Shown here piece by piece: positions 48,132 to 61,800 of a DNA stretch of 64,000 nt (the stretch's first letter is position 1; each line of letters begins with the position of its first letter). This DNA comes from Mycoemilia scoparia. Taxonomy: Eukaryota; Kickxellomycota; Kickxellomycetes; Kickxellales; Kickxellaceae. The translations under genes were made by a program, and so were the position numbers. The stretch is from positions 124,001 through 188,000 of the forward strand of contig JANBPU010000005.1 of NCBI GenBank assembly GCA_027575805.1, in the 5' to 3' direction. The notes beneath the pieces are model-generated. The model did no database searches. It saw only the letters and a list, made by a program, of their open reading frames with translations, and was not told the origin of the DNA.

Positions 48132-49266
48132 TTATGAGTACCGGATAGCTCTGACTACATCACCCCATATAATCTCTGTGAAGCAATAGGGGCATTCAAC
48201 GATGTCTGGCACTATGTACCCTGAAGAAGCACCCTTTGTTGTATTTTTGGAGTTGTTTTGATAGTTTTCTGCCAAGCAGGTCATATGTGAGAGCATGGCA
48301 CATTTAGCTGTGGGACATGTTGCACGGATATCAGTGTCCTATAGTTGAAAAAAGGATACGCTTGAGACTCTAGGGCTTGTTTTTTATGTTGCACCTTTCG
48401 TAGTTACCTTGAGTGCAATACCGCAAACTGCGCAGTTGGTGGGTTGGAAAATTGGTTCAATGTGGATTATATCTATAAAGCATAGCAAAATAGTCATTAA
48501 AGCACATGTCATGCTTAAAGCGGTGTGGCTTGACTTATGCTTCTAATGCTTGCCTTCCAGTGATCTTTCGTATAGCTGTGAAACAGGGAGATCGAAGATT
48601 TTCATGTGCTTAGGAATGTCTGCCAAAAGTGGGGTTATAACGGCCTTCACATCTTCAGCAAAGATACCCAAGTTTAGTGGCCAGCGACACCAGGGGACGA
48701 GAGAAAGCATTGCTGCTAAGGTATGGAGTTTTGTGCTGACCAGAGACTGATTTTTGTAAAGAACGATGTTGCTTGAGCCAGCAGGAATGTCACCAAGATC
48801 GATTCGTCGACTCTTGCTTGGGTTTTGCCATGCCCATTCAAACTTTATTTTTAGGCAAAAAAATCAATTAGAAAAACCACTTATGGCTTTTTGAGTGTCG
48901 TATAGTAAATTCTAACGACAGATCTTACTTGCAGGGCTGCAATGTTGCTAGGAAATCCATACACCAGTGCAATCATTTCCCTATAATCGCAGAGTTATAG
49001 TATTATAGAAACAGTGTATAAACATATTTGGAAAATATAAATTGTTAAGTTTGGCAAAAGAGGCTGAAAATATCTTACCATGGTCTTTTGGAAACCGTCT
49101 TTTTTGCTCCAGCAGAAACTTCGCCATTGTGTTGTCTAAGTCTAAGCACTGGATTTGGTGTTGAGCCAACATATGCGTAGCTATGGCATCCCGGCTTTAG
49201 TGATCTAAGCAAATAACAACAATAAAACTTGTGATATGTTACCTCAGTAGCAGAATCCATTGCCAA
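48132..49266 (-). CDS. SLX1: SLX1 structure-specific endonuclease subunit
   Basis: Five exons: 49266-49079, 48980-48929, 48842-48554, 48472-48408, 48338-48132; 266 residues. The GIY-YIG nuclease domain reads [30 protein letters not shown], then AGAKKT and KRPWEM, and continues [18 protein letters not shown] with the catalytic Glu. The C-terminal zinc-binding RING/PHD-like part has CAVC, a CPTAKC pair, HMTCLAENY and CPYC, then [11 protein letters not shown]1 works with SLX4 to cut branched DNA such as Holliday junctions. The third intron (48553-48473) starts with GC, not GT. The second ends in AAG rather than TAG, so that acceptor is the least certain. Confidence 0.9.
48473..48553 (-). other. 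GC-AG intron in SLX1
   Basis: Donor GCAAGC after GAA-G, acceptor TATAG. Without splicing the frame stops three codons later; with it, the zinc-binding region (CAVC) follows in frame. Confidence 0.7.
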
Positions 49267-49824
49267 GATTTCCTGCAGTTTATCTGTTAACGGCTTTTAT
49301 ATTTATTCGGACAACTCGGTCTTTACAATAAACCAATCAGTTGTACAAATAAACTTATGGTCTAATATTTACAACTCAACGGTCCTACATGCTTTATCAA
49401 TATTGAATGTTGATGAGCACAGAATTCAAATTATATGAAAACTCGTATATTAAAATATCTAGCCAAGATCACCTTTATTTTTTGATTTTGACCATTTATC
49501 AAAGAAAACAGAGAAAGATCTAAAGGTTTGCTATCAATCTAGAAAAGCAAGTGCATACCAAATAGGGGCACATGAAGTGGAATCAATAATCAAACATATT
49601 CTTTATTCTCGACCAGATAAACACCAAGATCCTGTCAAGTATCATCATAAACAGCATGAGTATATATATTTAAAAGTAATAGTTGAATCACAAATTCATT
49701 CTTATCATAGTCAAGGTTAATATTTTTAATATTTTTTATTGTTTAATTATGTTTTTGTAGAAAATATGAATTTTAATATAAAGGTTTTTAAAAATAGAAT
49801 CAGGTAAGCATGATTATTTTTTGA
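49267..49824. other. Spacer between SLX1 and PRP8
   Basis: About 560 bp, strongly AT-rich, holding the PRP8 3' UTR and the SLX1 promoter. No gene seen. Confidence 0.5.
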
Positions 49825-52800
49825 CTAAGCAAATTCGTCTTCAAGGTCGACACCTGCGTCGCCTTCTTCTTCAATGTCAGCAAAGTTGAGGAAGTGATTT
49901 GGTCTGTGGATTTCGTCATAGAAATCCTTGGGTACATCTAGTGTGAGACCATACTTCATATCATGACGATGGGCAGGGCCCATGAAATTATAATTCCATA
50001 CACCACCATCGTCTGGTACCATAAAGAAGCCACTGATACGGTCTGAAAGAAGCATCTGCACTCTTTCATAGCATGCAGGAGAATAGCCTTCAGGGTTGAG
50101 GCTGCTGGTTTCTTGGTTAGCCAAGCCCCACTCATAGCCATTTGGAGTTAGCTTGTAGGCTGTCATTGAGCATGAACCAGGTGTAAAGGCACATGTAATA
50201 ACAACAGATTTCTCACCATCCCACTTTCCAAGTTTATTTTTGAGCTTAGATGTGTTGTGGAGAAGGCGGGCATGGGTGGCTACACTTTGAGGACTGAGCT
50301 GAGCAAGTTCGTTTGGCATAGAGTGTATCCAGCCAAGTGGCTCAAGTTGGTCTAGGAAATCATGCTCAGGCATCTGGGTTGGCATTGCAACCTTCTGGTG
50401 AGTTCCAAGCTGTGGGACCATGACCAATGCACGAATCTCCTTGACTTGAGGATTATCAGGCGGAGAAACACCATAAATGTACGCTGCAATCTGTGTACGC
50501 AAATCTGATATGGTAATGAATCTCTTGAGCACATTCTTTGGGAGAACGTAGGTGTATCCTGATTCTTGAATGTTGTCAGAAGAAACGTAGAGATGCTGGG
50601 TACGCAATGCCAAGTTTTGTGTAGATATGGCACGGACGCGCCAGTCTGTCTTTGAAGAGAACACCTTTGACTCATAGTTGCTGGTTGTAGTGACAATAAT
50701 CTCATCGCCATGAACATTGTGAGATTTGGTTGTGATGGCAGTGAGTTGCGATTGCTCTTTGGCTTGCTTCTCTATTTCTGCAACCTGTTGACGCTGAACC
50801 GAGGGGGCCTGGATCTCCATGCCCATGATGATATCACGAATTTCTGTCTGGGTCAGTGAAGCCACATTGACATTGTTCTTCTTTCCGTAGTCAGCAAGAA
50901 TGAGATCCTTTAATTGGTTCTCAACCACGATCCACTGCTCATCAGAGAGTGTTGGCCAAATATGGTGAGGTTCAGTGATCACGGTGTTATCAGGACGAAG
51001 AATAATCTTTGTCTTTTCAGTATTGATATGAAGGGCTCTAAGCAGAAGTACGAGACGAGAGAATGCAGTGAAGGATGAGATGGTTTGTAGCCAGTTGTCG
51101 AATATGTTGTACAAGCACAGCATAGGTTCGGTTGCACGCAGGATCATGTCACCGAGCTTCTCAATCTTCAGGCATGCTTGGAACGGAAGTTGCATTTCAG
51201 CGCCTCGGATAACAGTGTTAGGGAAATCAAGACAGTTATGCATGACACTCCAATCATCCAGAAGGAAGCGGTGCGATTCCCCTTCAACACTGAAGCGGTA
51301 GAACTTTCCTTCATGGCTGGGCTTAACGTCCAGAGTCATTGGTCTTCTCGAAGATGAAGTAGTCATAACAGGGACTGATGTCTGGTAGGCGGAGATTATA
51401 GCCTGAGAGCTACAATCAAGGGCAAGAACGTCTTGTTCATTGATGATAGTTCTTTGTACTGAGATTCCAAGAGATTTCGCAACAAATTCTGCATCGTTGA
51501 GCAATTGGTTGGAAGTACCACAGCAGTTGATGTAGCACTTATGGCTGCCATCGCTTGGTGAACCGATAAGCCCAACAAGAACACCAGCACGAACCTTCGA
51601 GTTTCCGTATTTGTAAACATGAGGGATGTGTCTGTCTTCATGGCTGACAGGGATACCAAATTCTCCAATAGCTCCAATAAGACGGCTAACAGAAGTGCAG
51701 GTAGTGTCCTGATCAGTGATCTCAATATTGGTTTCAGATCTCGAGATGGCAAAGTTCTTGGGTAGCAATGCGAGAGAGATCTCATTGTAAAGCAATTCTC
51801 GATTGTTGTCATTGCATGTCAAAACAATGCGACTTCCATCAATAGTGCCTTTCGACAAAAATGCGCCAAGAAGGATAGGATTGAGCAAGTCAAAGTACAC
51901 AGAGTAATTGGAAGGAACCTCGCCAATAGATAGTGGGAATTCTGATGCTACTCTTCCAAACATTCCACCGAATATGGTACGCAAAGGACTGTCGGGGTCA
52001 AGATCACAGTATATTCCTGTTTCGATCTCGATGATATCTGAGGGCTTGACTCTGTCTGGTTGGTTCTTCCACCAAGCAATGGCCTCATTTCTGAGATTAT
52101 CACCTATAATTCGAGTTGATACGTCTTTGAGTTCATTGGTGGCATCTTGGTCAGGTACCAAGCATTCCGCATAGTCAGGCTGCAAGGAGCCTTCTACTAC
52201 TTGGTCATTAATAGATGTACTTGAGACAGATAATTGGGTAAATGTCTTTGTTGCCCAAACAGCAGATCGTGGACCATTATAAGCAGCATAAGTTAGTTTC
52301 ACACCGCCGTCATGTTCCAATGCCTCAAGCTTGAATGGGGTACCATCACATCTTAGCACCAACAAATGGCCTTCGGTAACAGAGTATAGAGTTTCCTCTT
52401 GGCTGTTAGGATGCTTCATTGCGTTGACATTATAGAGCTGTTTCACTCCAGAAGAGACATCCGAACAAATTCGAGTTGGACGACCATTCTCATCAATCAG
52501 TATATCATCCTTTCGGAGTTCTTCTACTGCTATACTTTCTATCGCACGAGCACTAGGAGAAACACGTAATACACGAGTGCCCTCTGCCAAACAATGTACT
52601 TCAAGAGGATCCAACATACCCTTTCGAGTGACAATGAGCTGCTTGGGCTGCTCTTCAACCGGCAGTGATCGAATCAGAGCAGCAACTTCTTCAGCAGTCT
52701 TCCATTTGGCTAGCTGGCCAAGACGTTTCTGACCAGCCCACACAGAAGTGTGAATGATCTTAAGATAAAGCTGACCGGTTCTTGGATTGAGAATGAAGAC

Positions 52801-55800
52801 GGCACCGTTAATTGGTTTGGTGTTACCTACAATGAGCGGGCGAGAAGCAGAGGTGACATTACCATCAGTATCCTTGTCCAGTACCCTTCGAACCATGATA
52901 TACTGTCCCTTTGAAGGAACTGTGACACACCATACAGTGCCACTGTGGGGGCGGGACTTGAATTGCTTGTTGGCATTGAGCTTGGGTTCAGCCATTTGAG
53001 CAGAATCGGAGTAGTGGATATTCCATTGCGTGGATGATGAGTCTGCTGATGCATTGGTGGCAGTGAAGAAAGTGGAATAGCCAGCGTGTATTAGCAGATG
53101 TTGAATATCATCGCGAGAAGATATGGTGGGCGCATGAATATATTGTGGAATGTTTTTCTGTTTTACAAATTCATTTGATGCCAGGGTTAATCCCTTTACT
53201 ATATGGCGGAGATGGTCTTTGCCAAGGGTGTTCCAAATCCATTCAGGAAGTGGCCATGCTAGCATATTGCATCCAAATGCTTTGTTCAAACCAGTCTTGC
53301 CGCTAGACTCATCTGGTGTGGGTTGGTGCGAATCGTTCTTTGTATCAAGCCCTGCTTCACGATGTTGAGACATGAAGTATTTCCACCAGCTTGGATTATT
53401 AATGGTATATAGGCGAAGGTAGTGCTCAGAAGTGTTCTGATTTAGAATTGGCATGTCTAGAACACTAACTCCACATTGCTTTGTAGAATCATAGCCGTGT
53501 AAAGATGGGAGTACACGTTCCAATTTTCCGAGTGTAGAGTCAAGGTAATTGCGTCCATCTTCTGTTTTAGATACAAGGCATACTGTCTTTGTTTCAGTAG
53601 TAGTATATCCATTTCTCAGCCAATAACCATATAATGCAAGGAATGAGGCAAACTCGTCATCAGTTTTAAGGCCAAGCTCAGAAGCAAATGGTAGACAGAC
53701 ACTTTCCTCGATGGATCGACCATCGGCGAAGCGAGCAATGAACTGAGCAACAGTAGATTCATCTTGAATACCCTGTTCGTAAACAGAACCAGCATTGTGT
53801 ACTTGAAGCGGGGGTTCTGGTCCGCTGATTCCTGTCCATCTGCCATCATTATCAGTAGAAGCAACACGAAGAAGCATTCTATGGTTGTCAGTTGGAGCAA
53901 TAGAAACGTCGTTAATCTGGCTATCATCAGATTCAGCTGTTGATCCATTCATTTCAATAAGGGTGTGTTGACCCTTATCTACTGTGACATCAGATTTTCT
54001 AATTGGGTGGTATTCCAAGGCTCCATCTACATAACAAGCAATATTCAGGGTTTCATTGTGCTCAAAGTGCTCTTGGACTTGGCTTAGATTCCAGAAACCA
54101 AACTCTGTCATGATCTGATGGTCATTTGCAGGGAAGCAGGTCAAGTTTCCTTCAAATGTGCGATGAATAGTTACGCGGTATACATTGGTGTCATCGATGA
54201 ACCATGAAGTTCTGTTACTAAATAGCTCACTGTAGTTCTGAGAGTTGAGGTATGGTTCGGTGGCTTCCGAGGCATAGAGCTGGAGCCCTTTACGAATGCG
54301 TTCACGCAGGACATAAAGGGCTGGGCTGGCCTTGTTGATCTTGGCCAAAGCAGCTTGTGTCAAGGCCTTCATACCAGGGAACCAGTTACCATATGCTGAG
54401 TACATATTGTAGGCTAAATCAAAGCCGATCATTACACCGGTTGGTGATGGATATATGCTCATGTTGTCAGTGGTGTAGTCAAGATACTTGGCGCGAGTAT
54501 ATCTTTCGATATCGTGAGAGTCATAGTCACCCCAGCGAAGCTGGACATCGATCCAGTATTTCTGAGTTGTGGTCAAATCCATTTTGTCACGAACATCATT
54601 GAGAAGACTGGGTGCCGATACCTGCCATTTGTATGCAGAGAACAACAAGATGTCTGCGCAAGAAGAGTTCATCTTGTATGACTTGCGAGGATGAATCGTT
54701 TCTTTTTGGACAGTCTCAATCTGTAGGGCTTCAAGCTCCTGGTCAAGCACCTGGCACAGATCCATAACAATAGATTCATGGATCTTCTGCCACAAGTGAG
54801 CACGGAATATCTGAATGAGCGAGATCTTCAGCGTGGGGATCTTGCCGTGCATGAAAATACCAGTGAGATCCAGCTGTACTTGGAAACCAACATAGACATT
54901 TGCTCTGTTGATTGTTGGAGACCACCAGAGGGTGAATCGGCGATTAGGAATCTGACTGATACCGGATCTTTGTGCGTTCGTGAGCTTCATGTGTTTGAGG
55001 GTCTCTTCGAATCCCGAGTTGTGTGTAACAATTCCAGACTCAAGGAGGAACCTGCGGTTTGTGCCATTGACCTTAAAGCCAAAGTACTGTTGTGGTTGGG
55101 GAAGCCTTGTAACAGTAAACCTCATGAGATCAATTGAGCAAAAGTCTTCTTCGCCAGAACTATCTGGGGTGTACCTAAGCATCTCCATACTAGATTGTAT
55201 AAAGCTAGGTTTTGATAGGAACTCCTCGACTGTCCACTGGACTATGGTGTCTGCGGGTAAGCGGTCAGTTCTGGTGGAAAGCCATTTCATTGCCATCTTT
55301 TCTAGAGTAGCTGTTTGGATACCTCGCGCTTCAGTGCAAGAACCAGTCTGGCCCAAAATAATGCCTGCAGTGGTGCTTCTCAAAGCAGAGCGATAGCTTC
55401 CATCAGATTGATGTGGTGGTGTGGTCTTGGATGAAAATACACGGGTTTGTACTTGGGTCTGGTTATCAATGTAGATAGCTTCAACATCATGGGAGCCTGG
55501 AGTAACATTGATAAAGGCTGTCTTGTGAGGTAGCATAACAAGAATATGCTTTCCAGTAACAGTAAAGCCGAGGGCATCAGGAGAGTCTTTAGATTCAATG
55601 CGGTATACACTAGCCATAGGTCCCCAGACAAGCTCTGAAACAGTGCGGGGGAGGAAGTCATCACCCATGAGCTTGTGTCCAACACGGATATCCTCAACTT
55701 TAATGTGATCTCCATTCGAGAGGCGAATGAGTGTACCAGCAACAAAGCACGATTTCTCCCAGAAGATACCCTCCCATGTTGGATAAAATGTTCCTTTGAA

Positions 55801-58800
55801 TAGGGTGTGCTCAAGGATAGTCTCGATACCACCCAATGCCTGAATCATATCCGTACGGTATTGTGAAAGGTTGTAAAGCTTACCATCATGGCGAGAGTTG
55901 TGGGTAACAATAAAGTCACCGAGTAGGAATCTCTGGTTGCCATCAAGGGTAACTCCATTCCAGGGAGCACTCTCAACTGGGCTGATGGAGAAACTGAGGG
56001 AGGAAGCATTGGAGGAAGCTGAAGTTATCTTCTTTATTTCAGACTTCACAGGAAGTAGGGCTACTCCTGGTCCTGCCAGTCGGACTTGCAGCATATTATC
56101 TCTAGCATTTGTATAGTCGACTTGAGATGTTGTATGCAAAATATTGCCACAGGCAAGTCCAAGTGATCTGGCAAGGTGAACTACAGTATAGAATAGATTC
56201 CTGTTCTTAGTGCTCATACCAAATATGTAAGATTCATCGGACTTGAGACCGCATAGATCAACCAGACCAGCAAGTAGTTCACGACGCTCTTCAATTGTTC
56301 CGCGCATGTATTGGTCGGGTATGATCTTTGAGTCAGCAATATTACGCAGGAAATTGGCTTTATCAGACAAGTCACACTCTGAAGTGTAAGCATCCAGCCA
56401 GTCTCTAACTTCCTTGTGCTCGTCTCTTAGTCGAATCTTTGGCTTCTCGCCTTCATCAAAGTATCCATTAACAAGCCATAAGCCAAGGAAATATGGTGAT
56501 ACCATGTGTACATTGTTAGATTTGGCAGACAAGCTGTCACGAGGATAAGTGACTGGAGCACGGACTAGGCTCAGGCATTGGCGAAGCTGAATTGGGAGAC
56601 CCATGATGTTGAACACAGTGATATCAACGATATCACCATCTTTGAGGACTGCATCACTACTGTTAAGGTTGGCAAGTAGTTGATTGCAATAAGACAAGCA
56701 TTCTTCAATAGTTGAGAGTTGGGTATATCCATTTTGCTCAATATTGTCCAGTGAGAATAGACTGTCATATGATGGGCCAACCGTGCACTGGCTGCTGAGC
56801 TGCTTCTTGGTTTGCATTGTTGAGCTAGATCGTGGTATTATTCCAATAGCTTCATCAAGATCTTTCATGCTCTCTGAAATGGACTTGGCTTCTCTGGGCA
56901 AAAGTACAACATAAAATTGCTTACACTTCATGTCGCGGGTGGAGTAGTTGACAACCCACTTGCGAAGAGAGCCATGGGAAACTTCTTCAACATATGGAGA
57001 CACCTTGGACAATACACAAGTCAGCTCGTGGCTAGGAGTGACTGTGAACGAGCTCTCTTCTTCAAACTCCCGGCGATCCATGGTAATCTTGTAAAGGCTA
57101 TGGCCGCCTGGTACCAAATCACCAGAATGAAGCTCAAGAACTTTACGAGGCTGGTAATGGGCATTGTGGGTAACACCATCAGCAAGGAAACAATCATCGC
57201 CCATCAAAAGGTCACCAACCTTTATATCTTCAATGTTGGCTAGAGTACCATCAGCACGGATGACCTGGGTTCCTCTGGCCAAACAGTTAGTCCACCAAAA
57301 TGGATTATTCTTCAACAGTTGGTATTGCTTCCATTCAGTACGGATACGCCAACCCTTATCATAAGCTAAAGTGTGCCTATCCTTTGAGAACAAAGTATTG
57401 ATACGAGGAATACCACGGTCCCAAAGATCCTCGAGATCTTCAAGCGTAAGACGACGGTTTTGTGCATTGGCTTCCTGTCTCTTGGCAGCATATTCTGCCC
57501 AAACACGTTGAGAATCTATGAATTCAGACTCCCATGGCTGAATGTAGCGATAAAGGGCGGGGATCATTTGCCCGTCTTCGTGCGACATGCCTGAGCGGAA
57601 GTGAGAGATCTTTCCTTCGGTTTGCTTGGAATAGCGCAAATCAGATTGTGGAATCAAAACATGACCCATGGACATCATAGACAGACCACCAATTTCAAGT
57701 GGAGCTGTGAATATAACAGTTGGCCAACGACTAGGCATCTTACTGTTGAGACCAATCTTGATACGTGTCTGGATTTTTGTTTCGCAGTTATGAGAGACCT
57801 CATAAGTATTTCCAAGTACAATACGGTGGTTGGTGCCCTCAACCTCGAAACCATAGAATGTACCTTTACCTATGTCTTCGATAAGTGGGGGCTGGAAGAT
57901 GGATTTCTTTGCAAGAGAAAGGGCATAGGAGATTGGGGAGGCACATTTAAGATCAGCAACATGGGGACCAGTTAGGGTTAGACTATACGTTGTTTGCTCA
58001 TCAGTAAGAGCGGATTGTTTAATCTTTGCTTGGATGCCCAATGATCTGGCAAGACGTCTGGCAAGATAAAGAACGTCCTGTTTTTCCTTTGGAAGCGAGA
58101 TATCGAGAGTTTTGTTGATAGTATCAACCACACCAGAGCAGTCAACAATGGCTGACAGTATAGATATACGGGAGTCTAGGTTGATGGTAGCAAGCTTAGA
58201 TGCAAGATCTTTATCAATGGTATTAGACTGGAGCAGCCCTTGCATATCGAGTATCGCAGAAAGGAAGTTGACACCAGAAGAAGCAGTATGAAGATCTAAA
58301 ATGACTCTGTCTTTCTCAGTAACCTTCATACTTGTCTCAAGGCCAGATCGAGCAACAATGGATGTGAGCCTCTCAATTATCTGTGTATCATTCTTCAGGT
58401 CAAAGGATAGTGAAGTAGATGAACCATGGTTTCGCGAAAGCCAAACACCGAAAACGTAGGCAGCCTCGGCTTCGGCTACTGATTCTGGTAAAGAGCCATT
58501 CATCAAGCTGGTGAGTGGTTTAGGGAATACAAGTGGGCTGGCAGCAAACACATGGAGATGCTTGGCAGCCGCTGGATCCACAGCTCTTAAAGAAAGGAAT
58601 TCTTCGACTGACATTTCAAAGGTATAGTCACTGACAGAATGTTTAATCAATTCATCCTTTGCCTCAGCAAGAGCTGATGCCTTGGATGCACCAGTCTCAT
58701 CGTTCTGGCGCCACATGAATGCACGTTCAACCAAAATAGGCGAGTTCTTGTTAGGGGTCATATACTTAACGACATAGCTACCAGAGAGCTCGGTCAAAGT

Positions 58801-61800
58801 TGGCTCATAATGAGATCTAAGAACCAATGTGTGAAGCGAATTACAAACGAATCCACCCTTTTCGTCAGTGATATACTTGTACATTTGTTTCTCTTCTGGC
58901 AAGCTGATATCATATGTAGATTGAATTCGATAAAGTTGACCAGTTCCACCCGTCAATTCGCTGACAACACGAGGGAGCGAGTCATCACCCATGACCAAAT
59001 CACCTACAGATATATCTTCAACAGGTTTTTCAGTACCATCATACATCAGTATTGGAGTACCCTTTCCGAAACATTTGACGAGCAAGTCAAGAGCCTCTCT
59101 GGTATGAACAACTGCTTCGCGGAAGTATGTCATGAAGCCAATCAAACAGTTATGTCCAACGGTGAAGTCCTTGTGGACAACATGAGAGCTACCACCATCA
59201 ACACGGAAACCGTAGAATTTGCTGTTGTCTGCTGGTTCAACCTTAATTCCAAAGCGATTGGGTTCATGTTCCATTACCGCGGCCTTGTGATCACAAATAA
59301 TGATGGGGCAGATACAAGGTACGCTGGATATCAGCTGGCTGGCAGATTTGATAACCAATCTGGAAGCCTGAAAATCGGTATAAGCCCTGAGACCGATGGT
59401 GCGGGCTACACGCAGAACAAGGTCAATAGTATGAGATGGAATCGTATTAATCTTAAGAATAATGGAGTGGTTCTCAATGGACTTTTGTGGGTGTGTATCA
59501 AGGAAACCAGCCAAGAAGTGCCTGCGGAATATGAGGCTTCTCATCAAAATTCTGTCAGCAAATGAGTGATCCTTGGAAATCAAATGTCCATAGTGGACCG
59601 AGAACTCAGAAGACAAAAGCTGGGGCATTTCTTCAATAGAAGCTGAAGGGTTTGACCTAATGTTGAGTTTGGAGTGGATGGTAGTCAATTTGTCGCAGAC
59701 AGAATCATGCAAGTTACTGCATCGAAGATCAACTATGGCGCCAGTTCCCCATGCCAAGTCTTTTTGGGCCAACTTATGTTGGACTTGAAGGAATGTGCAG
59801 TGTGAGTGTGTTTCCCACACATCAACAGGAGCGGCATGGAACATTGCAAATGAGGACGCTGCTCCGGGAATATACTTGTTAACAATGTCATATTGAGAAG
59901 CTGTCGGCTGCCAAATGACAGATTGGACAAAGATTGTGGCAAAGGACTTTGCAGCATCCATAGCCTCAGCCATGCTTGAGTATATGCCCATGGTAGCGGG
60001 TTTAGAAACCCTATTCGGGATAGTTGATGAACCATCAGTCCAATAGAATCTATATCCCTGTAAGACTGGAACAACAAAGTCATACTGCTGCGAGAACTCA
60101 ATGTTCCAAAGCTCAACATCGCAATAACCAGATCTGGAGGAATCGATAGAGTTAAGGTGGGTCTCAAATCTGATGCTTTCAGACCGAGGGCGTAGAACAA
60201 GGTGATGGTCAGGTGTGCAAACAAAGCTTTCTTTGCTGTCAACCATGGTGACTCTAAACATCTGGGGTTCGTAGCCTGATGACAAGGCTACAACAGTCTG
60301 AGAGCTTCCATCATCACTGAGGAGTAAGTCTCCATTTTGAATATCTTGAACATCTTTAAAGCTGCCATCAGCCATGGCAATAGAAGTACCAGGAGCATAG
60401 CAAGTATTCCACTTGTTGGCAATCTTGGTAAATGTGGTGCTTCCAGAAGACATCAGAACCTGACGAATGCGATTATTAAAGCGCTGTAAAGATTCCTCGT
60501 CCACACGTAAGTAAGCCATCGCAGTCCTTTCCTTGGACTGGTCGTTGACAAGGCCCCAGCAGCCATCACGCATAGTTGGCTCGCCAGAGGGAACGCGGCA
60601 CTTGGGTAAGATTCTAACTTCAAATCCACACATGTCAAAGAGTATATTAGGATTATCCTGTGAGTAGACGCTCACAAAGGAATCGTCCCACTCTAGGGTG
60701 GTTAAAGAACGAGGCAAGCGGTTCTTTATCTCCCAGAAAGTAGCACGCCCAAGGTTGACATCGCGCTTCATCAAGCGCATACGGCAATCGCGTGGCCAGC
60801 ATTTCTTGTTATTGTAGCCAACGACATTTTCATTGTTGGGATCAGGATTTTCTGTTAGATAGCTCTTTATAAGATCCCGAGACTCATTACTGTCGAACCT
60901 GAAGAGAATGTATATCTTATCGATATAGCGAGCATACATACGGATTGGGTGTCTTGTTTCGGTAGCAACATTGCGGAACTGCAGGAAGTCGTTGGGCATC
61001 TGTGGTGGACCAGCCATTTCTGAGGCTCTTTGTAGACCCAGGATGAGGAGATCCAGGATCAACCCATAGTATTGGAAGATAAAGGATGCAAATTGCAAGC
61101 CTCTGATAAGACCATATGCATTAATATGATTCATGTCCTTGAAGCTGAGCGCAACATTGTTCTTTGCAGTCATATAGTCAGCAAGATTATGGTCAAGGAT
61201 AAGCCTGAGGAGACGATTTAGTAGGGTTAGATCGATCTTTTCATAAACACGGCTGAGCTTGGATTGCATCATTACATTGCATTGGTCCTCTGATGTGTCC
61301 CAGACGCCCTCCAGATTATTAACCCCCTGGCACCACTTGTAGACCAAAAGTGGTGGAGGCTCAGAATCAGATGGCTTAATCCATGCCGGGAATAGGTTGC
61401 GCTTGTCTGCTTCATACCAGAGGTACTGGTCGAGGTAAGCATCGGTGATCTTCTCCAGGGGTTCAACGTCGTAAACTGGAATGAGATGCGAATACTGGTC
61501 CATAAATTCGATCTTAACCTCTTTGAATGCGCGCTGAGTGAGCAATAGGCGTTTTATTCTATTTAGACAATTGCGAACGACTGTGAAGTCTTTGAGCAAG
61601 AAACGGTGGTTGCCATCCACCTGGCAGCCATACCACGCTCCTTTACCAACAGGCATGACACTGAATGCATGGCCAATATTTTCCATGCTACACTGTCCTA
61701 GCCTCTTTTGTGGTGACAGGACAGGAACCAGCTCTTGCCCGATACCACGGAAGTAGATGGTGAGCCTGCCATTTGAGTTGCCACCCAAGCTGCATGGCTC

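Noticed and set aside
58810..59565. A 251-codon plus-strand frame
   Set aside because: Antisense to PRP8 inteins 3 and 4; no recognisable domain.
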